The notes below the pieces were generated by a model that saw nothing but the letters and a program-made list of their open reading frames with translations, was not told where the DNA came from and made no database searches. From Chara braunii (taxonomy: Eukaryota > Streptophyta > Charophyceae > Charales > Characeae): a stretch of 30,762 nucleotides of DNA. Position numbers and translations under genes: made by a program. The stretch lies in assembly GCA_003427395.1 (NCBI GenBank), contig BFEA01000527.1:657762-688523 (forward strand). Direction: 5' to 3'. Below are positions 1 to 11,862 of the stretch, one piece after another. The first letter of the stretch is position 1, and each line of letters opens with the position of its first letter.

Positions 1-53
<53 letters not shown>
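1..53. repeat. (TC)n followed by (AC)n microsatellite
   Basis: The window opens in a pure TC dinucleotide run that switches to an AC run. Most other (CT)n tracts in this window lie at sequence joins, so this one probably marks a contig edge too. Confidence 0.95.
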
Positions 54-55
<2 letters not shown>

Positions 56-238
56 GGGGGTCCGAAAAGGGTCCGAAATCCCCCGACAGGTGAGTGCGCT
101 GTGGGGGCCTGGCCCCCAACCGGGTGCCCTGCCCGGCCAGGCCGCCTAGGACCTCCCCCGGGCCCCTGCCGGTCACCCGGACGGCCCGGATCCCCACTCA
201 GTATATATATATAGATGTAGATATAGATATATATATAT
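54..238. other. GC-rich tract then AT dinucleotide stretch, no gene
   Basis: Positions 54-195 are strongly GC-rich with runs of G and C. Positions 200-238 are an imperfect TA/GATATA stretch. I see no gene; an open frame across it is low-complexity and has no recognisable domain. Confidence 0.6.
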
Positions 239-575
239 CAGCCCTCGTTTGTTGTCCTCTTCTCCCTCTCTGCCTACGGTTTACCGGGCAGTTCTATTTG
301 ACGATATATATATATCAGCTATTTTTCATGCTCAGAAGAATATGTACAAAAATCTGAAAATTGGAGGGTCGGTATATTTGGATGTGATCTTTGCAGGAAA
401 ACTATAAAAAAAAAAAACGGTTTCAACCACGAAATAGTTTGTGGCGGCAATTCATCGCATTTTCCATTGTCGCCGCTGTGCCGGTTCTCCACACAATGCT
501 ACCGGTAGCCTCGTGAACGTGTGCTACGGATCCCTCGACTTTCCAACGTCGGGTAGAGTGGTGGTTTAACAGCCG
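239..575. repeat. Mosaic dispersed repeat, copy 1
   Basis: Three blocks recur near 9.0-9.6 kb in a different arrangement. Block A (239-312) contains CCTACGGTTTACCGGGCAGT and matches 9507-9583. Block B (329-480) contains ATCTGAAAAT, an A-run and CATTTTCCATT and matches 9156-9308 with scattered differences. Block C (about 548-572) is the reverse complement of 9016-9040 (core CCACCACTCTACCCGAC). The order here is A, B, inverted C, against C, B, A in the other copy. No coding capacity is seen; it is probably a decayed transposable element. Confidence 0.65.
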
Positions 576-2633
576 GGAGGTGGCTATTGGGTGGCTGTGG
601 GAGGCCCTGCATTCCAGATGCCAAAAGGAAAGGCAAAAAGATGGGGGGAAGGAGGGAAAGTAACAAAAGAAAAGTAACCATAAGAAGAGTCGCAGGCCTG
701 GTACCCTCCCTTGACCCTTGAAGAAGAAAGTTTGTATCATGATTCTCCGCTGTTTGGCTGGTGCAGTTTGTCATGTTCATTATGTTCTAGGAATAAGAAA
801 AAGTAAAAATTTTGAAAAAGACAAAGAATGTCTTCAGCGAAAAAAGAAAAAAAATAGTCTAGTGGAGTAGGATCACCGTCAGAGAGCGGCGTCATTGCAG
901 ATGATCCAGTGAGGGCAGGAACGAAGGACAAGGAGATCGCTGGAAATCAAGAACAGCAGTTCAGCTCACAGTCAGGTGCGCAATGTAATCATTTCGGAGA
1001 GAGCAATGGGGAAAATGGCAGCAGCATTTCTAGCCAAGCGAGAGAATATCAATGTGCGGCTACGGGACAATCTTCCATCTTGGAGGGAAAAAAATAATGT
1101 CCATCTTGAGGGTGGGAGGTTAGGGAGATCCCCATCTAGCGAAGAGAATATCAGGATGGGCAAACATTGGGGAGGCGGATCTAGTTTCCAGCAGTTTTTC
1201 CCTAAATCACTTATTCATGGGACACTGGGTCCGTTTTTGAGAAGGTGCAGCTCCCCACCAATGGAATGATGCGTTCTTCGAATTTTTCAAATTTATTAAA
1301 TCGAAGCTGGGGCACCAGTGGTAAAGGAACTGGACGGATGCATGCCAGAGTGGACGGGGTCCCGTGGAGCCGGGACCATAAGGGCCTGCTTTGACAAGAA
1401 AGAAAAAAAGGTAGGCGCAAACAATTGTGCCTACTTTGCGTGAACGGTATACATTATTATACAGTGATATACACGTGTAACTTTGACAGACAGACCAAGA
1501 GTTGAATTTGAGCTGGATAGAATCCTGTTTGGGACTAGCCTGATTAAAGTTTTCTCCGACTTGGCACGCCACGCACAGCATCTGTCGGGATGAACCGGCC
1601 TGCCAAGCGGCGCGTTATTCGTCCAGGCAAAATGGGGCCGTGCAATGCCACGGTTTTGCCTGGATCTGTTTTCTGCCACGCAGCACACCGGTACATCCCG
1701 AAGGACATGGTGCGTGGATGGCCGCGTCTCAGAAATCTTCCCGTGACAAAGTACTGGCGGTTTAAAAGAACGAGAAGAAAACCTAGAGGAACAAGCGTCT
1801 GGCAAAGGAAAGTGAATGGTCAGCATTTGCTGGGTAAGAGATGCAACCTGAATGAGGCCAGATTCGGCCTTGGCTCCGGAGGCCTTTTGTAGCCGTAACA
1901 AACACTGGGTTGTTCGTCCCCGGAGTTTATGGCCTCATGTTTTTCATTCAACTGGTAGAAAACGGACTCTTGGTGATGCTCCTGACTGCGAAAAGAAGGC
2001 AGGCAAAACGGAAAGAAAGGAAATCAACGTAGCAAAGGAGTTCCTAATGGGTTTCGAAGTGAAAGAACAGGTGTCTGATCTGGTATGTATTCCTGTCCTA
2101 GTAGCCGCCTACCGCAGAGTTGTGGAAAAGAGACTGACCACCTTCACTGACCAGGGGCAAGGTCCCACTTCCACAGATTCCGAGATAGTGGCCATCGGGC
2201 TTTTGGCATTTACCGACGTATCGCTCGCTTAATCGGGATTCCATGCAAGTTGGACAGTGTCCGTGGCCTGCGGACCACGGGCCAGTTGGCACTCGCATCA
2301 GCTTATGGTTGTGGGTTTTTGCAACCCTGGTTGCTCTGAAAAAAGTTGGAGCAAGCCAGAGCTCATCCTCCCCCCCCCCCCAACCCCCGATTCTCCGGCA
2401 GCCCCACCACCCCCATGGCCACCCACAACCCCTCTCACGGCAGCAAGAAATCGAACGTATGCTCATTCTTTTGCCCTTCCTCTGCCAACTGCGTCTATTG
2501 CCCTGCCCTTGTTCCTTTCTCTGTACAAAATAGATACTTAGTACTTACTCCTGTAAATTTTGGCGTGTGCACTGTGCTTCTAATTTTTTTTCTAACTTAC
2601 ATGGCGTCATCGCTGTTCCTTTCTTGAATCCAG
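576..2633. other. Unassigned region upstream of the first recognised HISN6 exon
   Basis: About 2 kb with no recognisable protein, RNA or repeat family. Short open frames exist on both strands (for example 1590-1892 +, basic, and 1431-1901 -) but none shows a known domain. The 5' exons of HISN6, which should encode a chloroplast transit peptide and the segment before LSARLG, would be expected here or further upstream; I could not identify them. A C-rich run lies at 2370-2381. The last 50 bases before 2634 are pyrimidine-rich and end in CAG, a good 3' splice site. Confidence 0.5.
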
Positions 2634-2717
2634 ATTCTGTCAGCCCGTCTGGGGTTCGATGTTACCGAGATTGTGAAGCTTGATGCCAATGAGAACTTGT
2701 ATGGGCCACCTCCTGAG
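2634..2717 (+). CDS. HISN6: HISN6 exon: LSARLG...[10 protein letters not shown] segment
   Basis: An 84-nt exon of 28 codons, phase 0 at both ends, with acceptor CCAG and donor GAG|GTAAGT. It encodes [20 protein letters not shown] followed by LYGPPPE, the N-terminal arm typical of plant HISN6. The family usually reads NENPYG at this place; here Pro is replaced by Leu (codon TTG). The preceding exon is not identified, so this is the first certain piece of the gene. Confidence 0.9.
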
Positions 2718-5700
2718 GTAAGTAGACGTGGTTTCTTCTCTTAGGGCATACTCACACGAGGAGTTTCGTGGATGCATCTGACCCCATTTACAGCCAGATC
2801 CACTTCCGATAGTCTTAGTGAGTGATGAGTTAATCCCTATGTTGTCCTGAATTTAAATGGCACTCTCAGCCACTCTGTGTTTATGTTCTGAGGGCGTACT
2901 CCCACTTGGATCGCTCTTGATAGTGTCCTTGTTGAATATACCCACTGCCATTTTTTTTCGTAGACTTACACGTTGTTGTGTTTTTGAAGTTGCTCAGGCC
3001 ATGTAAATTTAAAATCTTGGCACCCAAATTTTCAGCCCCAGCGCAGACAGGCATCGCTAGCTGCCACAAAATTGTGGTTCTTTTGTTGTTTTCTTTCCCC
3101 TTTTTATGGGTCGTTTCTCGATTTGTGTGTGTGGTCAGTGCACAGCAGCCATGTTAGTCTCTCTCTGTGCCAGTTAATTGGAAATGGACTCTTTTCTTTC
3201 CTTCCCTCCTTGGCCTTTATTTTCCTTAATATCGTCCTTGTCACATGTCTTTCCATTGTTTTCCCCCACACCCGTTCTTTTCTGTCTCTCGCTCCTACTG
3301 TGGTGGCAAAGAAAAGAAAGGTGCACAACAGCGACAAAAGTAGTTTTGTTGCTGGGTTGGGAGGGGAGGAGGGGGGGACACCGGCTGTGGTGTGGGTTGG
3401 GTGTATTACAGTGAGAGCAAAGGAGAGCAGCAGGGTCTGAAAAGGATCTTTTTTTTCTTCTTCTTTTAACAAAACTGGTGTACTTGTTACATAGGCTGGA
3501 AACAGGGTCGAGTGTCCCTCACCCGAGGCATCCTGTTATATGGCCGAGGGACCCTGAGACAGTGGCATTGATTACTTCCTGTGGAGGAAGGATTTACGTC
3601 TTGTCACCCCTGGTCCTCCTTAACTACTGAATATTCCCACCAGTTCACACAAATCTATGTAGTGTTCTGACAGGCATATGGTTAACGGAGGGCCGAAAAT
3701 TCACTGTTTTTGCCGCACCACCACAAGCAACATGGCCAATGTGACAGTTTCAGTGCGAAATTCAGCGAAGAAAACCGCCATGGTTAACCATGTGTAGATG
3801 CCTGGTTAACCCTGCCTTTTTAGACCAGCTGTAGGAATCCAGTTGCTCTGCTCTTTTTGGCGGATGGTTCCAGATCCAATACTTTCTGAAACTAATATAT
3901 TTTTTTTTTAAATGGGGGTTCTGCTGGCGGGGGGTGGTGGGAACCTCCTCTGCTAGCAGATCCGGCCCTGGGCGCTCCAATCTATTGTTGGGGAGCCTCA
4001 CCTGCTAAACGGGTCCAGTGTCTCATTGTACAATCATTGGGCTCTTTTCCCCTGCTGGAAACCGGGTCCAGCATCACTTGATTCAGTCAGACAAATTCAG
4101 TCAGATAATTCTATCCCCAGGGCCTTTCCCCGATTTCGACTTCTACCTGACCTCCTTGAACCTTGTGCGGACAGCGCGGCCTCTTCAGCCTACATCGGCC
4201 GCCTGATGGATTTGAATGTTGCACCCCAACACCTCTCAACTGTCACCGCGAGACTTTCTGAAACTTTATCTGAATCTGGTGGAGGACTAGTGTCCAGGTT
4301 CTGGGGATCCCTTCAAGTGCAACTGGTCGCCTTTTTACGTTCCTTTGTTGCGGCGTTCCTTCCCTGCGAAGGCATCCTTCCTCTTCGCCTGTGTCCTCCC
4401 TTTGGGGTTCTGAGTCCATTCCCCCCCAATCCCCAAAGATAAGAGAACTACCCTTTATCCTTGCTATGCCCCCCTCATACAAGAGCTGTTCCTTAAACCA
4501 CCACTACCTCCGGGCCTCTTTTTTCTGAGTGTGTCGTGGTCTCTACGAGGGTATGGTCCATGCAAGTCTTTGTTTCCGCACTTCTGATGACAGTGCCTCG
4601 TTTACTCATCCTTGGCCCCCTCTCTTGCAATGTCTTCTCTGTATAGAGGGACTGGAAGTGTGGTGGCTATATAACTGTGGAGGCTGTGCCACAGCGTAGC
4701 ATCTACCTGCGCTGTGCAATTCCACACAGTGACTGTAACTGTGAGGATTGAATGCGGTGCTCTCACAAGTGACACCCAAACCACTCCTGCCTGATCTGTA
4801 GGGGCTGCTGCTTCTTGGTCAGCACTTGCTCCTGCATTCATCCGCCTGTGCGACCCAACCCATGCGAGATTACTGCCTCTCATCGAAGACTGCTGTGTCA
4901 GTTAGTATTCAGGAGCTAATGGGGTCTTTCCTGTTTTCTTCCCCTTGTTTCTCTCCTCCTCCCCTTCCTTTTCCCTCTCGCTCTTCCCCTCCTTTTCTCA
5001 CCTGGAGAACTGTTAGACGCACCACAAATAAGTACAAGCAAGACAAGAAAAGAAATATAGTGCCAGTGTGCCTCAAGGGAAACAAGTGTGTGCGCCAAAC
5101 TGTATGTGTCCTAGCTGAAGTGCACAGATGTGGGAGGGCGTTGCACCATTAAGAATCCAACACTGAAATGGCCATTTCATCAAAATTTTACCACATGGTG
5201 GGGACCACATTGTCAGATTGTTTCACTATGGCATCTATGCATCTGGATGCAAAAGGGGTTGCTGTGGTGATTGTTTGAAAAAGTTGAACCACACACACCT
5301 GAGAAAAGAAAAGTGTGGTAGTAACCCGGCATGACAATTTCAGCTGGGAGCAAATCACATCCTCAATGCTGGGCTTGTTCCTCTTCTTGCAGGTTTTGCA
5401 AGCTCTTGGTTCAATGGATTTCCCAAATATATATCCTGATCCTGAGAGCCGCCGCTTACGTGCGGCATTGTCAAAAGACATTGGCATTGAGATGGAATAC
5501 CTGCTCGCAGGCTGCGGAGCAGATGAACTCATTGACTTGATTATGAGGTGAGTCAAAATCTGCCAAATTAAAAAAAAAAAAAAGAACAGGACGAAAAGCC
5601 TGGAAAAGGTCTGGGGAAAACGGACTGATGCCCCCCAGAATAGATGGGGCTTTGCTTTTTTCAAGTTTTTTGTAAAACAAAAAAAGAAAAAAAAAAAAAA

Positions 5701-8700
5701 GAAAAGAAAAATGTCAGGGGAAAAGAAAGGTCGTCAGAGTCTAAATCATGGGAAAGGACGAAATGGTCTGGGGAAAGGAAGGGTCCAGACTCAAGAGTCA
5801 AGAGTCAAATTCGTGGGATACCATGGTCCTATGCACTTGTCCCCATCTTTGGAGCACACGATTTAGAGGATAGAAGACGAAGGCAGTGTGGCGCCGCTGG
5901 CGTGACCAAAGGAGTATTGATGATGATCCAATCATTGGGAGGGAGGAGAACAGGGGCTGCGGAATCAAAATGTTGATAAGTGATTACACTGATTAGCGAT
6001 GAAAAAGTTGGATTCACTGTGTTCCATAGAGGATGTATCACTGAGAGGCACATGACTTGTACTGTGCTGCAGAGATTGAATAAGCAGTAAAAAAACAAAA
6101 AGGAGGGGTGCACAGAACGTGGGGAAAAAAAAAAGATGAGATGAAAGAGTACAAAGTTACTACCAACAGAGCGTGAATAAGCATTGAAAACAAAAAGGGG
6201 GGGTGACTGAGTGCTCACCTGGTTGTGACTGACATTCGAGTTGTATTTCTTTTTCATTATTTAAACCACCACGACGACCTCCGAGCTTCTTTCTACCGAC
6301 CCAGATCGCTGCCACGATCCAAAACAAAAAAGCGAACTGGTGGGGGTGCAATTTTCGCTGCCGACACCAGCCATTTTGGTACGGTTAGGCTACGCGCTTA
6401 ACATCCTCAGGCCAAAAAACTGGGAGAGGTAGTGGTGGATTAAAGACCGAACCAAACTTCGAAGTTCGAATACAATATATCGAATCATCAGGCACCTGAA
6501 CAACGTTTGGAACAGAAACTGTGTGGACAGATGACAACGAATTGAGGTTATTCTTCCGGTGAATAGTGGGTACGGTGCAAGAATTATATGAGGGATCAGT
6601 GTCTGTTTGTCTCTGTACGTCTGTTTCTGCCCATTTTATTGTCTGTATCTCCATATGTGAACACATTGTGTGGTAGAGTGCAAAATTGGAAATAAGTTCA
6701 GCTAGCCGTTGATACATGTTGCAACTTTGTTTGCAAAATTGGAAATAAGTTCAGCTAGCCGTTGACACATGTTGCAACTTTGTTTGCAAAAATGGAAAGG
6801 AAAAAAAGATAACTTTTGCGGAGTTCAGGTCTGTTTGACTCTCTATTTCAACAGCTCATGGGTGTACTAACTGTGCTAGGCCGTGCGACTTTTCTGCACA
6901 GGAACTGTAAAAAAGAGGAGATAAGGGAAAAAAAGGAGATCAGGAGAGTATAACTCGATGTGAACTCAGGTCCACAATGGAAAACAAACGAAAACGAAAC
7001 CAGATGGAAACAAACATAAGCACTGACACGAAATCCCAGCACACTACGCCTTACATGAATTGCAAAAGCGTGAAACGAAAACGAAGGCCCTGACAAAAAG
7101 TGAAAAACAGTGCCGTGGATTACGGCGAAAACCAACGCCCTGATGAAAAGTGGAAAATTGTGGTGGGAGGCAGATCGCAGTTCAAATGCGTCTTGCGACT
7201 GCAGCATTCTGACAGAAATTGTGCTGTGAATCCCCCATGTACCGTCCCACAGCACGATCGCTCTGTCCGTGAGATGTAAACACATCGTATGAGGAGACTT
7301 GTCATGCAATACAGCCGGAGGTTGAAGCGGCCTACGGCCAATAAAATTCAGAGTATTGTTGTTGATAAATAATGCAAGATTGTCAAAGCATGTCATTATG
7401 TATGTGTTGCGCTAGTTTTACAAGAGGTGTTTCAACGGTGGAAGACAGATTACTAAACTGCAATCATGTTGTCATTGCTCACTGATTTCACATATGTGTG
7501 GTGGTGACATGTTGATTCTCCTTATGTACTTGATAAGCAAAGTTTCAATTTGAAATGCAATCTTCAGTATTGGATAGGCTCTGCGCAGCCTTGAGATCTG
7601 CAATCCCAGCTTGGACGGTTGAGAGAACTAGCAGCTCAATGCCTCCTTGGGTTTTGGGGCTCTCATGCAATTTGACAGTGGTTCACGAGTAATGATGCAT
7701 GTATTGTAGTGAAGTTGCAAGTTTCACCCTCATTTTTGTCTCTGGTTTGCAGGTGCACGCTGGACCCTGGTGATAAGATTGTGGACTGCCCACCAACCTT
7801 CACTATGTATGCGTTTGACGCTGCTGTCAATGGTGTGGAAGTTGTGCAAGGTAGGCTAAGCATCTGATACGCGACCTTCCCAAGCCTTCTAAGCCCAAAC
7901 CCTCTCTCTCTCTCTCTCTCTCTCTCTCACGCCTGTCTCTTATACACATCTAGATGTGTATAAGAGACAGGAGAGAGAGAGCCCTTCTCCCCGTAACAGA
8001 TGATCTCCCTACACATGATTAAATATTTTTGTGAAATCCCTTTTCTCATCTCTGGTGCCTCATTTAACACGGACATGTCTTTTCTTCTTCCCAGGGGAAC
8101 CCTTAGACCACCAGTACCTCGCCCAGCCATTTTTTCAGATGCGGCCATTAACGCACCGCAACTTCCGCAGGTCGGCCTACCAGGGCAAAATGGCCGGCGG
8201 CACCAAAAGGAGGTCTGCGCTGGTTCATTTTCTTTGGCATGCAGGGCGTTTCCAGGCTCGGCACGAGAAACGCCAAAGGCACTGGTGGTTCAATAACTGC
8301 TCAATGCACATGCTTCGTTAGTATCACAAGTCGCGGTGGAATCCATCAAGATTGTGCCCTTCCCTGAGGCACACCAGGTTAATATGCCTAGCTTATGTAG
8401 GTATGTATTATCTAATATTGCTCATGTTGTACCTGCTCTAGTTGTACCACTCATCTTCTGCCACCGATTTTTCAAACAATTGATATCTACCACCCCATTA
8501 ATGCAAATGGAGGAAGGCCACCCTGAAGAAAGAATTGATTGGCAACCCGATTCTCCAGCTGTCTAGTGACCCCCATGGCACACAAAACAGGAATCTGTTG
8601 AGTAGAACGTGCGGGAGACGTTGTCACCTCGTAACCAACATTGCTTGTTTCTTCTTCTCCTGTGCCTTCGTCTCCTGTATCTTCAACTTACTCTTGATGT

Positions 8701-9910
8701 GACAAAGGGCATACCTTCCGTCTTCGGTGTAATCACCCCTGGGGGTATCCCTAATGTGCACAACAACAACTCAAGTCCATCCCTTTGGGATAAGATGTAG
8801 ACACTGACATGTCCTACTACTTTCTCCTACTGCTCCTTGGTGTTAGTAATATCATACTAATATGACTATCCCCCCACCCCCCTTGCGAGAATCGCATGGA
8901 CCTGCATGCATTTGGATCGGTTCCATCCTGCTCCAGCAAAACAAAGCCCAGTGGGGCTTGACCAGAGGGTGCACTTGTAGGTTCGCCGTATTGCATCACC
9001 TATGGTTGGCAAAGGGTTTAAACCACCACTCTACCCGACACCGAAAAGTGGCATTCCGGTGAGTTGGGAGCGGGTCTTAAGGGGGGGCGCCGACCTGCAG
9101 CCGCAGGCGGGTCCAGTCCTGCAATTTCCACGCGCCAACTTTGGCGATTTTTTGCGCTCAGAAAAATTAAGAAAAAAATCTGAAAATTTGAGATCCTGTA
9201 GATTAGGTCGTGATCTTTCCAGGAAAAATATCAGAGAAATGAAAAAAAAAAAAAAAAGCCCATGAAATAAATGCCGCGCCAATTCGTCATGTTTTCCATT
9301 TTTGCCACTCTACAACTTGTGGGCCAACGGTGGATGAAGCTCCTGCATGCAGCTCCCACATGTTCCCTCGTTGGATGCTTGAGCACGGATGTGGCTGCTA
9401 CAGGGTTCCCCGTAATACTACAATGACAGAAAAAAAAGCCTGAAAGGCCATCCTGTCCAGATTTGACAGGTAATTGAATTGGTTGGGCTTAAAGAATTAG
9501 CCTTGACAGCCCCTCGTTTGTTGTCCTCTTCTCTCTCTCTGCCTACGGTTTACCGGGCAGTTCTGTTTGTGACGATATATGCTACGACTTCGCTAGCTTC
9601 CTGCTACGGCTTTTCCGGTCAGGTCGAGCGGCAGTGGTCGGGGCCGTTACTAGGCAGCCATGCTGTGCCTCTAGTGCCAGCGGCGTGTCTGGAGTGTATT
9701 TTTTGGCTGTGACAGACCTTTCTTTGTTCCGTGGATGTTTTGCTGGCTTGTGATGGGGTGTGAACCAACAGTCTGTAGAGTTTTCCATCTGGTGTGGGTG
9801 AGTGATAGTCTACCTTGATTTTGGTTAAGGTAGATTATCATTTACAGTGTAATCAGTGAGGGGACTCTGCAGACTGTTGAGGGTTCAGCCTCCTAATGAG
9901 TCGGTGAAAN

Positions 9911-10000
<90 letters not shown>

Positions 10001-11277
10001 GCTGCGCCTGCACATGGGCCCCAGTTAAGGGCCCCGACGGTTGCTGAGAGGCCCCCAGGCTGCGCCCTGGAGGCCCACGGCGGCCCTACAGGCCGCAGGT
10101 GCCAATGAGGCAGCACTCACTCATTTATTTATTTGGTGATGTGCTGTCCTACATTTGTCTGTGCAGACGACGTTTCGGACTGCAGGTCCCAAGGCGACGC
10201 CTTGGGCCAGGTACACAGGGACGAGGCTGTTTTCAGGCCAGGCGCGTTTTGGCTCGCTGCATCAGCAGCGCGGTCTGGATACCCGGTAGGGGCCCATACC
10301 AAGTAGGCCGTTTTGAGGCCAGTACCTGAGGCGCGCCCAGCAGGCCCAGCGCTACTTATAGCTGGGCAAAGACAGTTAGAGTAGCTCACTTCTTGAGCGA
10401 CACACTGCTGGTTGAGCAAGGCGCTGTTTAGCGTTGCGCTGCGGAGTTGGAGGCTGAACACTGGAAGGCAGAGGGGCGGAGGCCATACCTGCGTTAGGGG
10501 ACTTACCTGGCTCCATAGCTGAGACTCCTTGTGCACCCGCGACCTGCACACGACGACAATAGGACAGTGGTCAGTTGGGCGGTAGCACCTGCAGGTGAGA
10601 CAGCGAGGAAGGTGACATCTTCTTCTCCTTCGCCGGTCTCCCTCTCGTCTCCTTCCTTCCTCCCTCTTCTTCCTCCTTTTTCTTTCTTCTTCTTCTTCTT
10701 CTTCTTCTTCTTCTTCTTCTTCTTCTTCTTCTTCTTCTTCTTCAGATACGAGAGAGAGAGAGGATACAGGCAGAGGTTACTGTGGGCAGAGCGCCCAGGA
10801 TCTGATCCGACATTTTTGAGGCTGACATTGATTGGGCATCGGCAAGGGACTATTTTTGGACTTTGCTATTGCGATCTCGGTCTTCTCCCTCGCCTCCATC
10901 TTCGTCTCGCCTCTCCCCCCATCTCTCATCTGTGGTATCTCCCCATGTGCGTGTACAAAGGAGGGACCTTTCTTCCATGTGTGTGGTCCCTCCTCCTCCT
11001 CTCACATGTGTGGTGTATGATGGGATGTCGCGTCAGACCCGGTCAGGTCAGGACTTATCCTTAAGTCTTCCACTGCGCTACTTTGTGCCATTTTGTATGT
11101 ATCAGGATGCACATTGCGTGTTGATGTTTCACTGACATTGCCTTGTCCATTCGGTCCTTTTCATCACATTGCGGATCCTTGGCTCGATGTACATTGCCCA
11201 ACCGGGCATGTATCAGTTGGTATCGGAGCCCCGCACGTGAATCAGGAGAAACCTGATCTGACACATGTGCGGGGACC

Positions 11278-11311
<34 letters not shown>

Positions 11312-11357
11312 CATTGATTGACTGATTGATTGATTGATTGATTGGTCATTGATTGAC

Positions 11358-11398
<41 letters not shown>

Positions 11399-11823
11399 AG
11401 GTCACAGTAATGAGTCCCCAAAATTGCGAACTTTGACCTAACTGCCGAAAATCGAAAAAAAAAATTCTTTCGGAATTTTTTTTTGTGCAAATTCGTTTGT
11501 TGAAAACTCACAGCTTCCAAAATAGCGCAGCATCTGAAATTTCCGATTCTCGTTTTATCTGAATTTTGAAATTCCGTTGTTGGAAAATCCGAAATATTTT
11601 ATTTTCCTTTTGGAATATTGCATGGATATGTTTTTTTTTTTCGGATTCACACATCACAGAAATTTCGATTTGCATTTTTTTCGCTATTTTCCGTTATTCC
11701 GAGAATTCCGAATGTTTTTTTGAATGTTGTTTGTGCGTTGATCTCTTTATTTTCACGCATTTTAGTGGTAACGGTAACTCCGAAATCCATTATTTTGTTG
11801 TTTTTCCATTATTTCAAGATTCC

Positions 11824-11862
<39 letters not shown>

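Larger units (their letters stand above)
5548..7752 (+). other. HISN6 intron (2.2 kb)
   Basis: It starts GTGAGT and ends GTTTGCAG. It contains A-rich homopolymer stretches at 5570-5583 and 5680-5710, a roughly 190-bp inverted-repeat element (6257-6446) and a 53-bp tandem repeat (6680-6796). No coding exon is recognisable; minus-strand open frames over 6848-7396 show no known domain. Confidence 0.75.
10000..11208 (+). repeat. 5' LTR of the Gypsy element
   Basis: It begins TGCTGCGCCTGCACATGGGC and is collinear with 17510-18708. The end is taken at CCGGGCA (11208), giving TGC...GCA termini; a second candidate end is the CA at 11214-11215, nearer the primer site. It contains a possible TATA box (CTTATA at 10355-10360) in a segment shared by both LTRs, and a long TTC microsatellite. 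Confidence 0.88.

Noticed and set aside
1590-1892. Basic 100-residue open frame as a possible HISN6 first exon with transit peptide
   Set aside because: It has no similarity to the expected sequence before LSARLG and no supported splice donor, and the opposite strand is equally open.
7927-8148. Minus-strand open frame ending in [13 protein letters not shown]
   Set aside because: The C-terminal part is the translated library adapter, so this is not a protein.
10531-11064. Open frame within the 5' LTR with a poly-Phe run
   Set aside because: It lies wholly in LTR and TTC microsatellite sequence; the matching 3' LTR frame is different.
11311-11520. Possible repeat protein rich in NQSI units, or a CRISPR-like array
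   Set aside because: It is the translated GATT microsatellite; there are no unique spacers, and this is eukaryotic DNA.
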